Shown piece after piece: positions 1 to 12,400 of a DNA stretch of 64,000 nt; the first letter of the stretch is position 1, and each line of letters opens with the position of its first letter. The DNA is from Dactylonectria macrodidyma (taxonomy: Eukaryota; Ascomycota; Sordariomycetes; Hypocreales; Nectriaceae). Location of the stretch: positions 248,001 to 312,000 of the forward strand of contig JAGMUV010000021.1 of the NCBI GenBank assembly GCA_020744425.1, written 5' to 3'. The notes beneath the pieces are model-generated. The model did not search any database. It saw only the letters and a program-made list of their open reading frames with translations, and was not told the origin of the DNA. Position numbers and translations under genes: made by a program.

Positions 1-3000
1 ACGCCGTCCCTCATTTGTTTATCTAATACGTTCTTCGGTTCGATAAAATCGCCTCGTGCTGGTCTCCGGAAGAGATACAGCCCCTCCCACCTCTCCGCCC
101 TCGAAAGCTGTACATATAAGCTCATAAAGCTAGGCCTTGTCGCTGTGCTGCTGCCGTAAACGCCTTTGAGGTTAAGAAGGACGTCTGAGAACTGCTTACC
201 CTGGCTCTTCTGGTCCGTCATAGCGAAGGCGGCGGTGCATAGGGGTCCTGTTCTATGGGTGACCAACCGAAAGCCTGGCTTACTTCTCAAGCGAGGATTC
301 TTCCCTCGCATAGAGTCGGGGATGACTACTGTTTTGCTCTTGATGAGGAGCGTACCCTTCGGAAGCCCAGGTACTGCGAGGTCTGCGATATCGTCCGACT
401 GGAGGAGAACAGCTGCCGGGGGCCCCAGGTGGAGCGTCACGTCGCTAGCGAGAGCAATAGTGCCGCAGGAGAGGTCAGGAAAGATGTCGACTGCCTTGAA
501 GGGCGCCCCGTTGACCAGCTTCAACCCAGTAAGCTGGTTCCGGGTCACTACTACCGGCATCCCTTGCGCGTAGAAGAACAACCCGGGGGTTGGGAGTTGT
601 GAGTCATCTCCGTAGCGAAGCACGTCACATAGCTCTTCTACACGCAACCGCTTTCCTGCTTCAGTGTCGTGCTTGGCCATGAAGATCGAGATATGCTTGC
701 CCTGGGCGCGAGCCCACTGCACGATGGCTGCCATGTTCAGGTCCCACCTATCTTGGTTCAGAGGTGTGATCGCCCGCAGCCCATCGGCGAAAGAGGGCTG
801 GGATGCTTGGTTATAGAGGCGACGACATAGCCGTTGGAAGTCCAGCTCCGTCTGCTGCCCATTGCGCAGGCGCCGGAGGAAGCCACGCAACCTTGCACAG
901 CCGGCGGTGCGGACCTGTTCGCGAAGCATGACGACGGTTGTAAACTGGAGGAACAGTTTATGTGCTGTTACATGCTTTGCCAAGCCCTCCAGTCTCTGTC
1001 TGCTGTGTTCTCTGGGCTCTGGTAAGAGGAGGCTGGTCTGTCTGACCGGCTCAAACTGGAAGAAGTCGCCAAAGAAGATGACGATTGGGATCCCACCAAA
1101 AGGGCGATGCGCGTCGTCTCTATACAGCCTCAAGCGGCTGTCTACAGATGCTAGAGTGAGGCCGCCCACCTGGCTGATCTCGTCGACGATCAACATAGTC
1201 TTGCTCTTCCAACGTAGCTTTTCTTCTTCTGATATATTCCTCCTAGTCTCTGTCTTGTCTTCAAATCCAATGTTGCATGCCGAATGGAGGGTCACTCCAC
1301 CAATGAGTGCAGCCGCGTTTCCGCTGGCGCCTGTCACGAGCAGCGTGTGAAGGCCGCCTTTCAGCCGGAACATGTCTTTGATAGCGTGTATAACGCGAGA
1401 CTTTCCCGTGCCCCCTTCACCGCCGACGTATTGGAGGTGCTGCTTGCCCTCCTCTTCCTCGAGCCGAGTGCCACGCTCGTCGAGGAAGAGTGCCGGTAGC
1501 AGCACCGCCATTGACTGTAGCTTGTTCAAGGTCCACTGCCTCGCCAGACCTAGAGCGACGTCGACATATGACGTATAAGGGCCAAGTTCGAGACGCATCT
1601 GACCCCCCGGACCAACTCCGTTGGCCGGTGTTTCTTCCGTCTGAGCGGGCCGCCGTGGGACATCTGGCCTTCCGTGGTGCCCGCCAGCAAACGAGGAGGA
1701 CGCATTACTCTCACTGCCTTGAATATTTGCCGTCACGCTAGTGTCTTCTTTCTTCTGAAGCTTCAATATTGCATCGATTTCCTCCCGGCTGAGGAGGCCC
1801 GTACTTCGGAAAGGTGAATCTTGAATGTCTTGCAGCATCGTGTAGAATTGTCGGCCCCGCTGGGCGGCGGTATTGTCGTCCTCTCCTATATCGATTGCCC
1901 TCGCCTCTTCATGCAAGCATCTCAGCGCCGAACTCACAGGCATGTCCTTGATTTCGCTCCCCCGGACTGCGGATAGAACACCCAGAAAGGCGTCATAATA
2001 CTCTTGTGAGTCGATGTTCTCGTCATCCGCCCTGGCGCCGTCCTCCCCCATTTGATCGCCCATTTGATCGCCGAAGGCGTGCGCATCCACAATCTCTTCA
2101 AAGTCCTGGTCCAGACCCTGGAGCTTACGGTCGGCCCGAGCGTCTTCTGCGGAAACGCGTAATAAAGCGATGTTACGGACGTAAGAACGAACTCGGTCGC
2201 TTAGCATTTCCTGGAACCTTCGCCAAAGTCCAGGTATATCATCCGCTGGCTCGCCCTGAAACCTTTCCCAAGGAACAAACAGGACAAGATGCAAGACTGC
2301 GTTCCTATCAATACCCTGTAAGCACTTCCCTTCATATTATAGAGCCTTAATACCTACTTCTTAACGAAGTTTTCATCTTCTTCGTCGAACTCGTCTGTAA
2401 GACGACCATCGAAGACAGGCACCGCCGTTTTGCTGGGAGTTCGGAGGCATTGGACCCAGCCTTTACAGGCTGTTGCCGTTAGTGGAAAAGGAATCGGTGT
2501 CGTGCCTCTCCAGTGGGACCGTTCCTTCTTCAAGACCACAAAGGACATATAGTCGTAGAAGCAGAGGTCTTGGAGGATCAGGCCGCGGTGTTTGTAAGCC
2601 TCTAAGTAGGACAACTTAAAGCCGTCTGCTTGGAAATAGATGTTGTCTGGTTGCGGCTCTCGACCAAGTGCTACCAGCGCTTCCCGCAGACCCGGCCACT
2701 GTTTGGCGCAGGCCCAGTACAAGGAATTGAGATGCACCCAGGTCCAAGCAGGAACATTTGTAAAGTCAGTCCCGAAACCGAGCAGATAGCCAAGTACCTC
2801 GGGTTGCGAGAGCTCTCTGCTCGTAAAAATGCGGTTTGCGACGCGTAGTAAGAACGATTTGGTCTCATCTCCCACCGTCGACGCCGACGTGGTACCTGGA
2901 TTGCCCGGTTCCCCTTGCTGCTGTTGGGCTAGATCCAATAGCTCTGCGGCAAGGGCGAGCCGCTTCCACATAGGAGCGTTGAGCTTCGTAGCGTAGTTGC

Positions 3001-6000
3001 AGATGTAGTGTATGAGCGCCAGCCCTTTTTTACGAGTGAGAATCATTGATATATCATGGTTATGCCGTAGTCCTATAGCCATACTCTGGTTATACTGATT
3101 GACCATATGATGATCTCGCTTCACTTCGAGTAGGCCGTCGTCTGTAAACCCGGTCTCCGGCACAAGTCTCCAAGGGGCCCGAAATCGGCATAGCTGCGTT
3201 CTACACTTTTCCAGGCCCGCCTTTAAAACTTTCTTAATAGAGTACTTCACACACGTAGCGGTATGGTGGTGGACCTGGCAGCGAGATGCGATAAAGTTGG
3301 CCTCGCGCTCAAACCTCCCCGATAACCACTCGGCGTCATGCATCAGCTCAGGCTCGACCACAGTAGTCTTCTTGCCGTACTCTACCGCCTCCTTCGCCAG
3401 GGCCTCGTTCAGCGTCGCAGTAAATATATCGTCCACGAAGGTCTTCACCTTCGACCGGTATTCTCCCTCATTAGGATCGGCCATGTCACGAACGAGATCC
3501 GATAGTGCCAGGTTGGCATCCAACCATAGTAGACCGTGTAGGTGGAGAGCTCCGCGGTCGTTGGTCTCGACCGTCGCATAATAATGGCTCACGTTCCCGT
3601 AAACAGACGGTCGTCCGACGCGAACGTAATGCTCGAAAAAAAGAGAGATCTCGCGGAAGAAGAAGAGCGTTGAGCTGAGAGGGTCGTGGATCGAGAGGGT
3701 TGTCACCTGCAGCGATGTGCTTAGAGCACGAAGCAACGCTCTAGCGGCCTCATCATCCCGTCCCCTATGTGCCGCGAGCTTCAGCTTCACCGGGTTGTTG
3801 ATGTCATTGGGATTTAGGGTAAACCAGATGGCTGTGAGGCCGAATGCCACTATCATCGACCAGATCTTCTTCCGCATAGATAGACGGCTCTCGTTTGATA
3901 AAGGATGCCGGCTACCGTAGAGCGAGAGTTCCTTCATAAGTGCGATAACGTCCCCGTCTGTGGTCTTTCCCGTCTCAAACATCTCCTTTTGCGCTTCGCG
4001 CAAGCGCTCAGGCGTCAGCTTCTGGTGTATTCCCTCGACTCGCCGGAAAGCCGACCGCTTCAGGCGGCCCTGGGCAACCCACCGGTTCTGAGACCTTACT
4101 ATCATATTGAATACAAGGAAGGAGAAGGCAGGATGTTGGGCACAATGCCCTCCGTGCCGCTGCAGAACGACTTTGGCCCAAGACTCCAGGGTCATATCTC
4201 GTATCAGGGGATTCGCTGGATCTCCCGCCTCATTCCGGTCTGCCACTCGTGGTCCGCCGCGGCCATAAGGGAAGCAACTAGGGAAGGTCTTTGGGAAATA
4301 GTCTGGGGAAAAGCCGTCTGCGAACTCCCGACCATGTGATACTCGGATGAACGGACGACCTGAGGAGCCATGAACCTCCATCGACGGGGCCTCGCCTGCA
4401 CTAGCTTCGTAGCTATCGTCGAACTGGCGCTCTGCCTGAAGCGCCAGGCTGATAAAATCTAGCTTGTCTTTCTCTGCAAAGGTAGCCTGCTCGTCAATCG
4501 GGAACATCGCCGAGGAGCGTAGCTCAAACACTCGCTCTGATGTTTCCTCGGCCGTCGCCTCCTCCAAGCTAAGGGGTTGTTGTACGCTATGCGGCGCACG
4601 CTCAGATTGTCCAGGGTTACACTTCGACCTTTCTGCTAGCTCTATCGCAATGTCCTCGACCGATGACGCTTGACCAGGAGGGTCCTGCCCTCGATCAGTT
4701 GGAGGCACGATCTGTGCTGTCCGTATAAGCTCTTCTGCAGTCTCTTCTTCCCTCACCATGCGTTGGTAGGCTTGTGTTGGTACGTCGCTGCTGTCTTCGA
4801 AGGCCCAACTTTCCATCTCCTCTTCGTTGATCACGATGTCGACATACAGGGGGTTATTTTCTCGCAGCCACTGTAAAGCTGTGCGGATGGCACCAGGTCG
4901 AACGCTGAGCAGTTTGCTCACGTCTCGAGGGGTGGGTCGCTCTAAGCCGGTCCAAATCACATGCACCTGCTCCAGTGTCGACACAAGTGGGTGCGGCAGG
5001 ATCGTGGCAGCCAAAGACTCCACGTCATTGGGGAATACTGTGATATGACCTGAGACGTGCTTCCGATATGTCGGGCCGGTCAGCTGGCCACGTTGGATGT
5101 TAAACTTGGTGATGAACCCGTATGCCGCATTGAGAGAGATCAACTTCTCCTCGAGAGGGGTAACGTCTTTCAGCTCCTCTGGATACCGATGCTCGCAGCC
5201 GATGAGCATCGTGCTCCCCATGCATGCATCCGGGACCCTGCCTCGATCGAAAGCCGCTCGACAGGTGAAGCATATCGGCACTGCGATCTCGCCGTCTCCC
5301 TCTGGGAAGCATCTCTTACACACCAGTAAGTTAGTCATCGCTGAACGAATCTCGTCAGGCAACGCCCTTTTCCAATCGGCATGGTCTAGGTCCCGTGGCT
5401 TCTTCTGTAGATAGCAAACCGAGCATACTGCTATCTCCATACTGCCTTCATCGTGGAAGGCTTTTAGAAAGGACTGAACAGTGTCGATCTTACGATTTGC
5501 AGGCACAGGGTTGCACAAGTCGCGGCGATTCGAGGCTGCTTGCTTCTCCTGGAAGGACTGCTCTACTGCTTGCATCAGCCTGCCTAGAGCTTCCTTTTGC
5601 CGCATAATCATCTCCATGGACATCAGGTCAGGAGGAACTGGCTGTTGGACCGGGATGGAGCCAGAAGGTCCATCTTGCCTTGGCCGACGACGTCTCCTGG
5701 TTATTGTCAGACTTCGCACGCTTAAGAGACCTCGGATGCCCCAAGAAGGATTCATACTCCGGGTTTGGTGAATCTAGCTCCTGTCTCGCCTCCCTAGCCC
5801 GACGACGGCGATTGCTCGTGTGCGACGCCAGCTCCTCTCGACGTCGAGCCTCCTCCTCTTGACGCCGACGGTGTCTCTCCAGCCACTGTCTTTTCTCTTC
5901 AGCTTGTGGGTCGCGTTCTCTTTCTAGTTCCTGCTGTCGCATCCTCTCCTCTTGTTGACGGCGGCGTTCTTCTTCCCGCTGCCGGATCGTCTCCGCTCGT

Positions 6001-6233
6001 TTCTCCACTCGTTGGCGGCGGCGCTCTTCTTTCTGCAGCCGTCTAGCCGTCTCTCGCTGATCTCTTATCGGCTCCCGCTCGCGTCGCCTTTGCTCTTCCA
6101 GCCGCTGCCGCGCTGCTTCCCGTATGGCCCGACTCTCATCACTTTGCGGTCCTGTTCTCGTCTGCTGCTGCTGGCTAGGCAGCTGTGTCTGTGGTGGAGT
6201 GGGTAGGAAAAAAGGATCATGTGATTCAGACAT
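1..6233 (-). CDS. Helitron RepHel transposase/helicase, copy 1 (3' end outside window)
   Basis: Rolling-circle transposase of a Helitron: an HUH/Y2 Rep nuclease fused to a PIF1-type helicase, acting on DNA in the nucleus. Proposed exons are 6233-5758, 5696-2358 and 2304-<1. The introns are 5757-5697 (GTATGA donor, CTGAC branch, CCAG acceptor) and 2357-2305 (GTAGGT donor, GATAG acceptor); both keep the frame. About 2040 residues lie in the window with no stop, and the end is off the left edge. Order: a strongly charged Arg/Glu coiled coil (residues about 25-140), a Cys-rich zinc-type region (about 250-330), the HUH motif as HLHGLLWL (about 876), paired tyrosines in YICNY (about 1056), Walker A GGEGGTGKS (about 1570) and Walker B LIVDE (about 1640). 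All catalytic motifs are present, so the copy may be functional. The start is the first ATG of the N-terminal exon. A shorter start inside exon 2 is possible but would drop the coiled coil. Confidence 0.88.
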
Positions 6234-6830
6234 GCTGAAGTACTCATTGAGGCTCCTATTTAAATATATTGGCGTATAGCGACAAATTACGTCGGTGAGT
6301 TCTATATCAGGACTCTATACGTTCCTTAAAATGAACTTTTTCTCTAGAAAGGAGAAATATATGAGGAGGTCTAAAGGAGTATAACGACAGATCACTGTTA
6401 AAAGCAATACCAGTCGCTGAACTTCTATTAATGTTTTACATAAGAAAAACTGTCACAGCTATCTATAGCAATCGCTACTATCTATAGCAGTTGCCGCTAG
6501 AAGACGGAGCTGTCATTAGGATACGAGGAATTATTTGCTTTTTCCTTTTCAGCTATCATACTATTTCAGCCACGATGCTATTCACATCTAGCTGAACTAT
6601 TAGTCTCTAATGCCTCAGGCATTAACTATTGTTTCTTCCTTCTAAAATAAGATACAGTAACAATATACTACATCGACGTTAGGGTTAAAACATTACTAAA
6701 AGCAGGATTTATCTACATAGCAAGCTAACATTTCCTACTGAGGAAGACTAAATATTCTCTTCTCCTTTGCCCTTGGCTCTCCTGAACTCATTTCACTTAC
6801 AATACTGCGCGTGATTCTATTACGATCAAC
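6234..6830. promoter_or_regulatory. Shared divergent upstream region of RepHel copy 1 and its partner gene
   Basis: This 597-bp AT-rich stretch separates two genes read away from each other, so it must hold both promoters. No gene is seen in it. A short inverted pair (ctatctatagcaatcgc / ctatctatagcagttgc) near 6460-6492 is in fact a direct repeat. No clear TATA box could be assigned. Confidence 0.45.
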
Positions 6831-8293
6831 ATGGATTCTTCTTCCTCGACCTCTATCATTTACCCGATACCTCCGCTGCCGAATAAGCGTGGGCAGGGAG
6901 CGATCGGTGCAGATCTCACCATCACCTACCACTCTGACCTAGCCCAGTGCGAAATCCTCCCAGCTGGCTCACGCTATACGAATGCAGGGAACTTCAAGGC
7001 TGGGACCTTCCTGCCCTTTATCCAGCCTGCGTTCATTCTCGACCTTTATCCGCGCCTCCTCAGTCCTGAAGATGACGAGACCTCGGGGCTTCCTTTACTA
7101 CTCTCCATGTTCAACCCCGGAGCAAAAACAGCGACCTTGGAGGAGGACTGGGAGGGGAAATGGTTCACCATAGTCGCCCGACTTCTTCCAAACAAACTTA
7201 CCTTCTATGGCGTAAGTTTAGATGGATGGGAGACAGAAGAAACTCAATCTGTGCAGGTTGCGCTAGCACTGCCGCGCGATGGCGGCCTGACTCCGTACGT
7301 CTTCTTATATCCTACTCGTACAGGTCATTAATGCTTACAATCCCATAGTATTGTCCCTCGACTCCTCGGTGGTAGCGACGAAGGTGCCCCCTGGCCAAGC
7401 TCTTCAGCACATGTATCCCTTGCCGGTCCTGTCGATCTAGACACTTTCCATATCAAGGAGGATGTCTGGCCAGAGCCGCTGAGCAAGACTTCGGTATTCA
7501 TAAAGCTGGGTTCTTACTTAGTGCCAGAGAACGACCGCCCTCCTCACAAAGGCGTACACATATGCCACGTCCTCCTCCTCTTCCCCATAGAGCAACAACC
7601 ATGGAGTTCTCTACTCGGGTGGATGCGACAGGCTGTGAACCCCTTTCCCAAAGGGTCATGGATTGTATGCAGCGGTCGCGTCTTGGGGGTCCTTAACCGC
7701 GAGCTTATCCAAGGCCCTCAAGTCGTTGATTCCACCGTTAGGATCTTGGTAATTCTCCCCGACGATTGGGAATTCGTTCGGCAGAGTGCCCTGTCTACAC
7801 ATAATGCATCCATGCCCACATCGTCGAATCCTGTCAATGAGTTGCCTACGCCGCCACGACCAGCTGGCCCTGGGGGCGTTACGAGCAGAAACCCATTCTC
7901 GTCTCCAATCCGCGGTCAAAAGCAGTCTCTACAAAAGAAAGCTAATTCCCCGACACTGCTATCAAAGCACTCAGATCGCGAGGCGACCAAACCGCCAGCC
8001 TGCCCTAGAGAAAAACATACACCACTAACTCCAACCACAATTAACGTTAATCCAGTGCTTTCAATTCCAAGTTCGGGTATGTCTTGTCCCTTCTAAGCCT
8101 CTTCCTTGAGCTAACTAGCGATTCAGATAGCGATCGTACGGATGGTGGTTCAGATACTGAAGAAATATTAGATGACCAACTCGGTCCTACTTCCCCTACT
8201 CCGACACGTAAGAGGAAGCAACAAAGCACTCCTGAGCCAATCCGAAGCAAGAGAACTACAGCAGGAAAAAGGAGGGCACAGTTATATGACTAG
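6831..8293 (+). CDS. Helitron-associated accessory protein, possible OB-fold
   Basis: A three-exon gene reading away from RepHel: exons 6831-7294, 7349-8076 and 8127-8293, 452 residues in all. Intron 7295-7348 has a GTACGT donor and CATAG acceptor; intron 8077-8126 has a GTATGT donor, GCTAAC branch and CAG acceptor. Both keep the frame exactly, which supports one real gene rather than three ORFs. The middle part is beta-rich, with a segment NPFPKGSWIVCSGRVLG (about residues 260-276) followed by a second strand region ending LVILPDDWEF, a pattern like an OB-fold strand 1-3 core. The C-terminal third is low in complexity and rich in Ser, Pro, Lys and Arg, with a nuclear-localisation-like RKRK run. 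A gene of the same layout sits beside the unrelated-lineage Helitron at 57185-58319. Inferred role: a single-stranded-DNA-binding partner of the transposase, comparable to the RPA genes carried by some plant Helitrons. Family not recognised by name. Confidence 0.7.
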
Positions 8294-8797
8294 ATTGCTA
8301 GTATCGACTAAAAACATAACCTTCCTGTTTTGTTTTGCAAGTCTTGTCCATCCTCGCTCTACTACGCATCCTGCCTACCCTATGGCATCCGTGACTTCGG
8401 GTGGTGGTGTCTCTCTTGTCCTCCTGCCTAACACAATAGTTCTTGACTGAATTAGAGGGGTTTGTTAAATAGTATAGGTGACCACAATAATGGCCCTATA
8501 ACGTGTGTGTGTATTATATAGCTTCTCCTTAAGCTCCCGCCCCTTAAGATCAGGGAGGTATAGCTATTCCTGGCTTCTTAATACAGGTGACCCGGACTGC
8601 GGGTCCGAGCCACGGGTCGGTCTCAGCTAAGTTGTCGGCTCTGGCCGAAGCTAGCTACCCTGTACCTAGGTTCTTTTAGCTGTAGACTCCAGCCTAGGAC
8701 GTCGTCTTGCCCAAAAGGGATTCTGTGGACATCTAGATGTCTTCACGACGGTAATTAATCAATAACAACAACAATAACAACAGCGTCTTAATTCAGT

Positions 8798-8825
8798 CTA
8801 GCCTAGCAAGGGCTCGGCGAGCCCT
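8798..8825 (-). other. Candidate 3' terminus of Helitron copy 2
   Basis: Read on the minus strand, a perfect 7-bp stem with a 3-nt loop (AGGGCTC-GCC-GAGCCCT, 8825-8809) is followed within 2-7 nt by two CTAG tetramers (8806-8803 and 8801-8798). Helitrons end in a short GC hairpin followed by CTRR, so the arrangement fits, but the spacing is shorter than the usual 10-12 nt and the far side was not compared with an empty site. Confidence 0.3.
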
Positions 8826-9018
8826 CCCCGATTCAGTCCCAAAAGACCACCTAGTCTCACGTGACCACCCTGCGCCTAGGTGCTCCGATCCGCTAAAGTC
8901 ATGCGCAACAGATTTGACATTTCCCGTTAAAAGTGGGGCCTAGGGTTCTGCCACGGGTGACCGCCCGGTCTCCACCTAGGTCATCGTAACACTTTAAATC
9001 CACCATCTTACTGATACC

Positions 9019-9099
9019 CTTCTTCACCAGCTTCATCACGCCAGCACAGTTCCTCCAGGCTTCCTTTGGCGGGCCGCTTGCCGGACCGGTCCCTCCTGT
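9019..9099. repeat. Dispersed short repeat, copy A
   Basis: An approximately 80-bp segment, from cttcttcaccag to cctcctgt, that recurs at 23345-23418 and continues at 28448-28454 after removal of the copia insertion. It contains the palindrome GGACCGGTCC. Similarity ends abruptly on both sides. Its parent element is unknown. Confidence 0.65.
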
Positions 9100-9407
9100 T
9101 CCGCTCCTTTACCAGACACACACAAAGCACGGACCTTTTTGCCAAGACTTCGTCGATTTTTACGGTGTTATTTCTTTATTTTTACTGTTACTTTTTACTG
9201 TAAGCAGCGGCTTATATGGTTACTTTGCCTAGAGGAACTTGTTTGGAGGAACTTGTTTAGTAGGGGTAGTGTGTTTGTAGTTTCTTTAAGGAAGAGATAT
9301 ATAGACTTTTACTATCATAAGTATATTATACCTGTCCTGCGAGAGAAGGAGACGTGCTTAGGATATTACCGCCATACAGCTTATGAATGTAACTGCCAAT
9401 GTGCATG

Positions 9408-12400
9408 CTATAACTTGGCCTCAGAATCCTCAGAATTGCACCAGAGAGAAGTGTCGTCATATTCGTCGACTTCGGTTCCTGAAGTAGACTCTGTTATAGC
9501 ATCCCAATCCTGAAACCAGCTTTCGTGTCTGTAGTCACGCTCAAAGCGCAGTCTTGTCTCGTTCCCCAGCCTCTCCAGCTTGTAAACGCCGTCCCTCATT
9601 TGTCCATCTAATACGTTCTTCGGTTCGATAAAATCGCCTCGCGCTGGTCTCCGGAAGAGATACAGCCCCTCCCACCTCTCTGCCCTCGAAAGCTGCACGT
9701 ATAAGCTCATAAAACTAGGCCTTGTCGCTGCGCTGCTGCCGTAAACGCCTTTGAGGTTAAGAAGGACCTCTGAGAACTGCTTACCCTGGCTTTTCTGGTC
9801 CGTCATAGCAAAGGCGGCGGTGCATAGGGGTCCTATTCTATAGGTGACAAACTGAAAGCCTGGCTTGCTTCTCGAGCGAGGATTCTTCCCTCGCATAGAG
9901 TCGGGGATAACTACTGTTTTGCTCTTGATGAGGAGCGTACCCTTCGGGAGCCCGGGTACTGCGAGGTCTGCGATATCGTCTGACTGGAGGAGAACGGCTG
10001 CCGGGGGGCCTAGGTGGAGCGTCACGTCACTAGCGAGGGCAATGGTGCCGCAGGTGAGGTCGGGAAAGATGTCGACTGCCTTGAAGGGCGCCCCGTTGAC
10101 CAGCTTCAACCCAGTAAGCTGGTTCCGGGTCACTACTACCGGCATCCCTTGTGCGTAGAAGAACAACCCGGGGGTTGGGAGTTGTGAGTCGTCTCCGTAC
10201 CGAAGCACGTCGCATAGCTCTTCCATACGCAACCGCTTTCCTGCTTCGGTGTCGTGCTTTGCCACGAAGATCGAGATATGCTTGCCCTGAGCGCGAGCCC
10301 ACTGCACGATGGCTGCCATGTTCAGGTCCCACCTATCTTGGTTCAGAGGTGTGATCGCCCTCAGTTCATCGGCGAAAGAGGGCTGGGACGCTTGGTTATA
10401 GAGGCGACGACATAGCCGTTGGAAGTCCAGCTCGGTCTGCTCCCCATTGCGGAGGCGCCGGAGGAAGCCACGCAACCTTGCACACCCGGCAGTGCGGACC
10501 TGCTCGCGAAGCATGACGACGGTTGTAAACTGGAGGAACAGTTTATGTGCTGCTATATGCTTTGCCAAGCTCTCCGGTCTCTGTCTGTTGTGTTCTCTAG
10601 GCTCTGGTAAGAGGAGGCTGGTCTGTCTGACTGGCTCAAACTGGAAGAAGTCGCCAAAGAAGATGACGATTGGGATCCTACCAAAAGGGCGATTCACATC
10701 ATCTCTATACAGCCTCAGGCGGCTGTCTACAGATGCTAGCGTGAGGCCACCCACCTGGCTGATCTCGTCGACGATTAACATAGTCTTGCTCTTCCAACGT
10801 AGCTTCTCTTCTTCTGATATATTCCTCCTAGTCTCTGTCTTGTCTTCGAATCCAATGTTGCACGCCGAATGGAGGGTCACTCCGCCAATGAGTGCAGCCG
10901 CGTTTCCACTGGCGCCTGTCAGGAGCAGCGTGTGAAGGCCGCCTTTCAGCCGGAACATGTCTTTGATAGCATGTATAACGCGAGATTTTCCCGTGCCCCC
11001 TTCACCACCGACGTATTGGAGGTGCTGCTTGCCCTCCTCTTCCTGGAGCCGAGTGCCGCGCTCGTCGAGGAACACTGCCGGTAGCAGCACCGCCATCGAC
11101 TGTAGCTTGTTCAAGGTCCACCGCCTCCCCAGGCCCAGAGCGACGTCGACATGTGACGTATAAGGGCCAACTTCGAGACGCATCTGGCCCCCCGGACCAA
11201 CTCCATTCGCTGGTGTTTCTTCTGTCTGAGCGGGTCGCCGTGGGGCGTCTGGTCTTCCATGGGGCCCGTCAGCAAACGAGGAGGACGCATTACTCTCCAT
11301 ACCCTGGATATTTGCCGTGACGCTGGTGTCTTCTTTCTTCTGGAGCTTCAATATCGCATCGATTTCCTCCCGGCTGAGGAGGCCCGTACCCCGGAAAGGT
11401 GAATCTTGAATGTCTTGTAGCATCATGTAGAATTGTCGGCCCCGCTGGGCGGCGGTGTTATCGTCCTCTCCTATATCGATTGCCCTCGCCTCTTCATGCA
11501 AGCATCTCAGCGCCGAACTCACAGGCATGTCCTTGATCTCGCTCCCTTGGACTGCGGATAGGACGCCGAGAAAAGCGTTATAATAATCCTGTGAGTCGAT
11601 GTTCTCGCCATCCGCCCAGGCACTGTCCTCCTCCCCCATTTGATCGCCAAAGGCGTGCGCATCCACGATCTCTTCAAAGTCCTGGTCCAGACCCTGAAGC
11701 TTACGGTCGGCTCGAGCGTCTTCTGCGGAAACGCGTAATAAAGCGATGTTACGAACATAAGAACGAACTCGATCGCTTAGCCTTTCCTGTAACCTTCGCC
11801 AAAGTCCAGGTATGTCATCTGCTGGCTCGCCTTGAAACCATTCCCAAGGAACAAACAGGACAAGATGCAAGACTGCGTTCCTATTAATATTCTGTAAGCA
11901 CTTCCCTTCACATTATAGGGCCTTAATACCTACTTCTTTACGAAGTTTTCATCTTGTTCGTCGAACTCGTCTGTAAGATGACCGTTGAAGACAGGCACCG
12001 CCGTTTTGCCAGGAGTTCGAAGGCATTGGACCCAGCCTTTGCAGACTGTTGCCGTTGGTGGAAAAGGAATCGGTGTCATGCCTCTCCAGTGGGAGCGTTC
12101 CTTCTTCAAGACTACAAAAGACATATAGTCGTAGAAGCAAAGGTCTTGGAGGATCGGGCCGCGGTGTTTGTAAGCTTCCAGGTAGGGCAACCTAAAGCCG
12201 TCTGCTTGGAAATAGATGTTGTCTGGTCGCGGCTCTTGACCAAGTGCTACCAGCGCTTCCCGCAGACCCGGCCACTGTCTAGCGCAAGCCCAGTACAAGG
12301 AATTGAGATGCACCCAGGTCCAAGCAGGAACATTTGTAAAGTCGGTCCCGAAGCCGAGCAGATAGCCAAGCACCTCGGGTTGTGAGAGCTCTCTGCTTGT

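Larger units (their letters stand above)
8294..9407. other. Non-coding stretch between Helitron copies 1 and 2
   Basis: No convincing gene. It should contain the 5' end of Helitron copy 1 and the 3' tail of copy 2, since both lie on the minus strand. It also holds a CAA/AAC-rich run at about 8755-8785, a candidate 3' terminal hairpin at 8798-8825 and the dispersed repeat at 9019-9099. Small ORFs here show no motifs. Confidence 0.6.

Noticed and set aside
166..1741. Several plus-strand ORFs of 60-160 codons
   Set aside because: Antisense to the intact helicase of RepHel copy 1; the same phantom ORFs recur antisense to copy 2.
9139..9513. 124-codon plus-strand ORF
   Set aside because: Low-complexity start without motifs, overlapping the end of the copy 2 helicase on the other strand.
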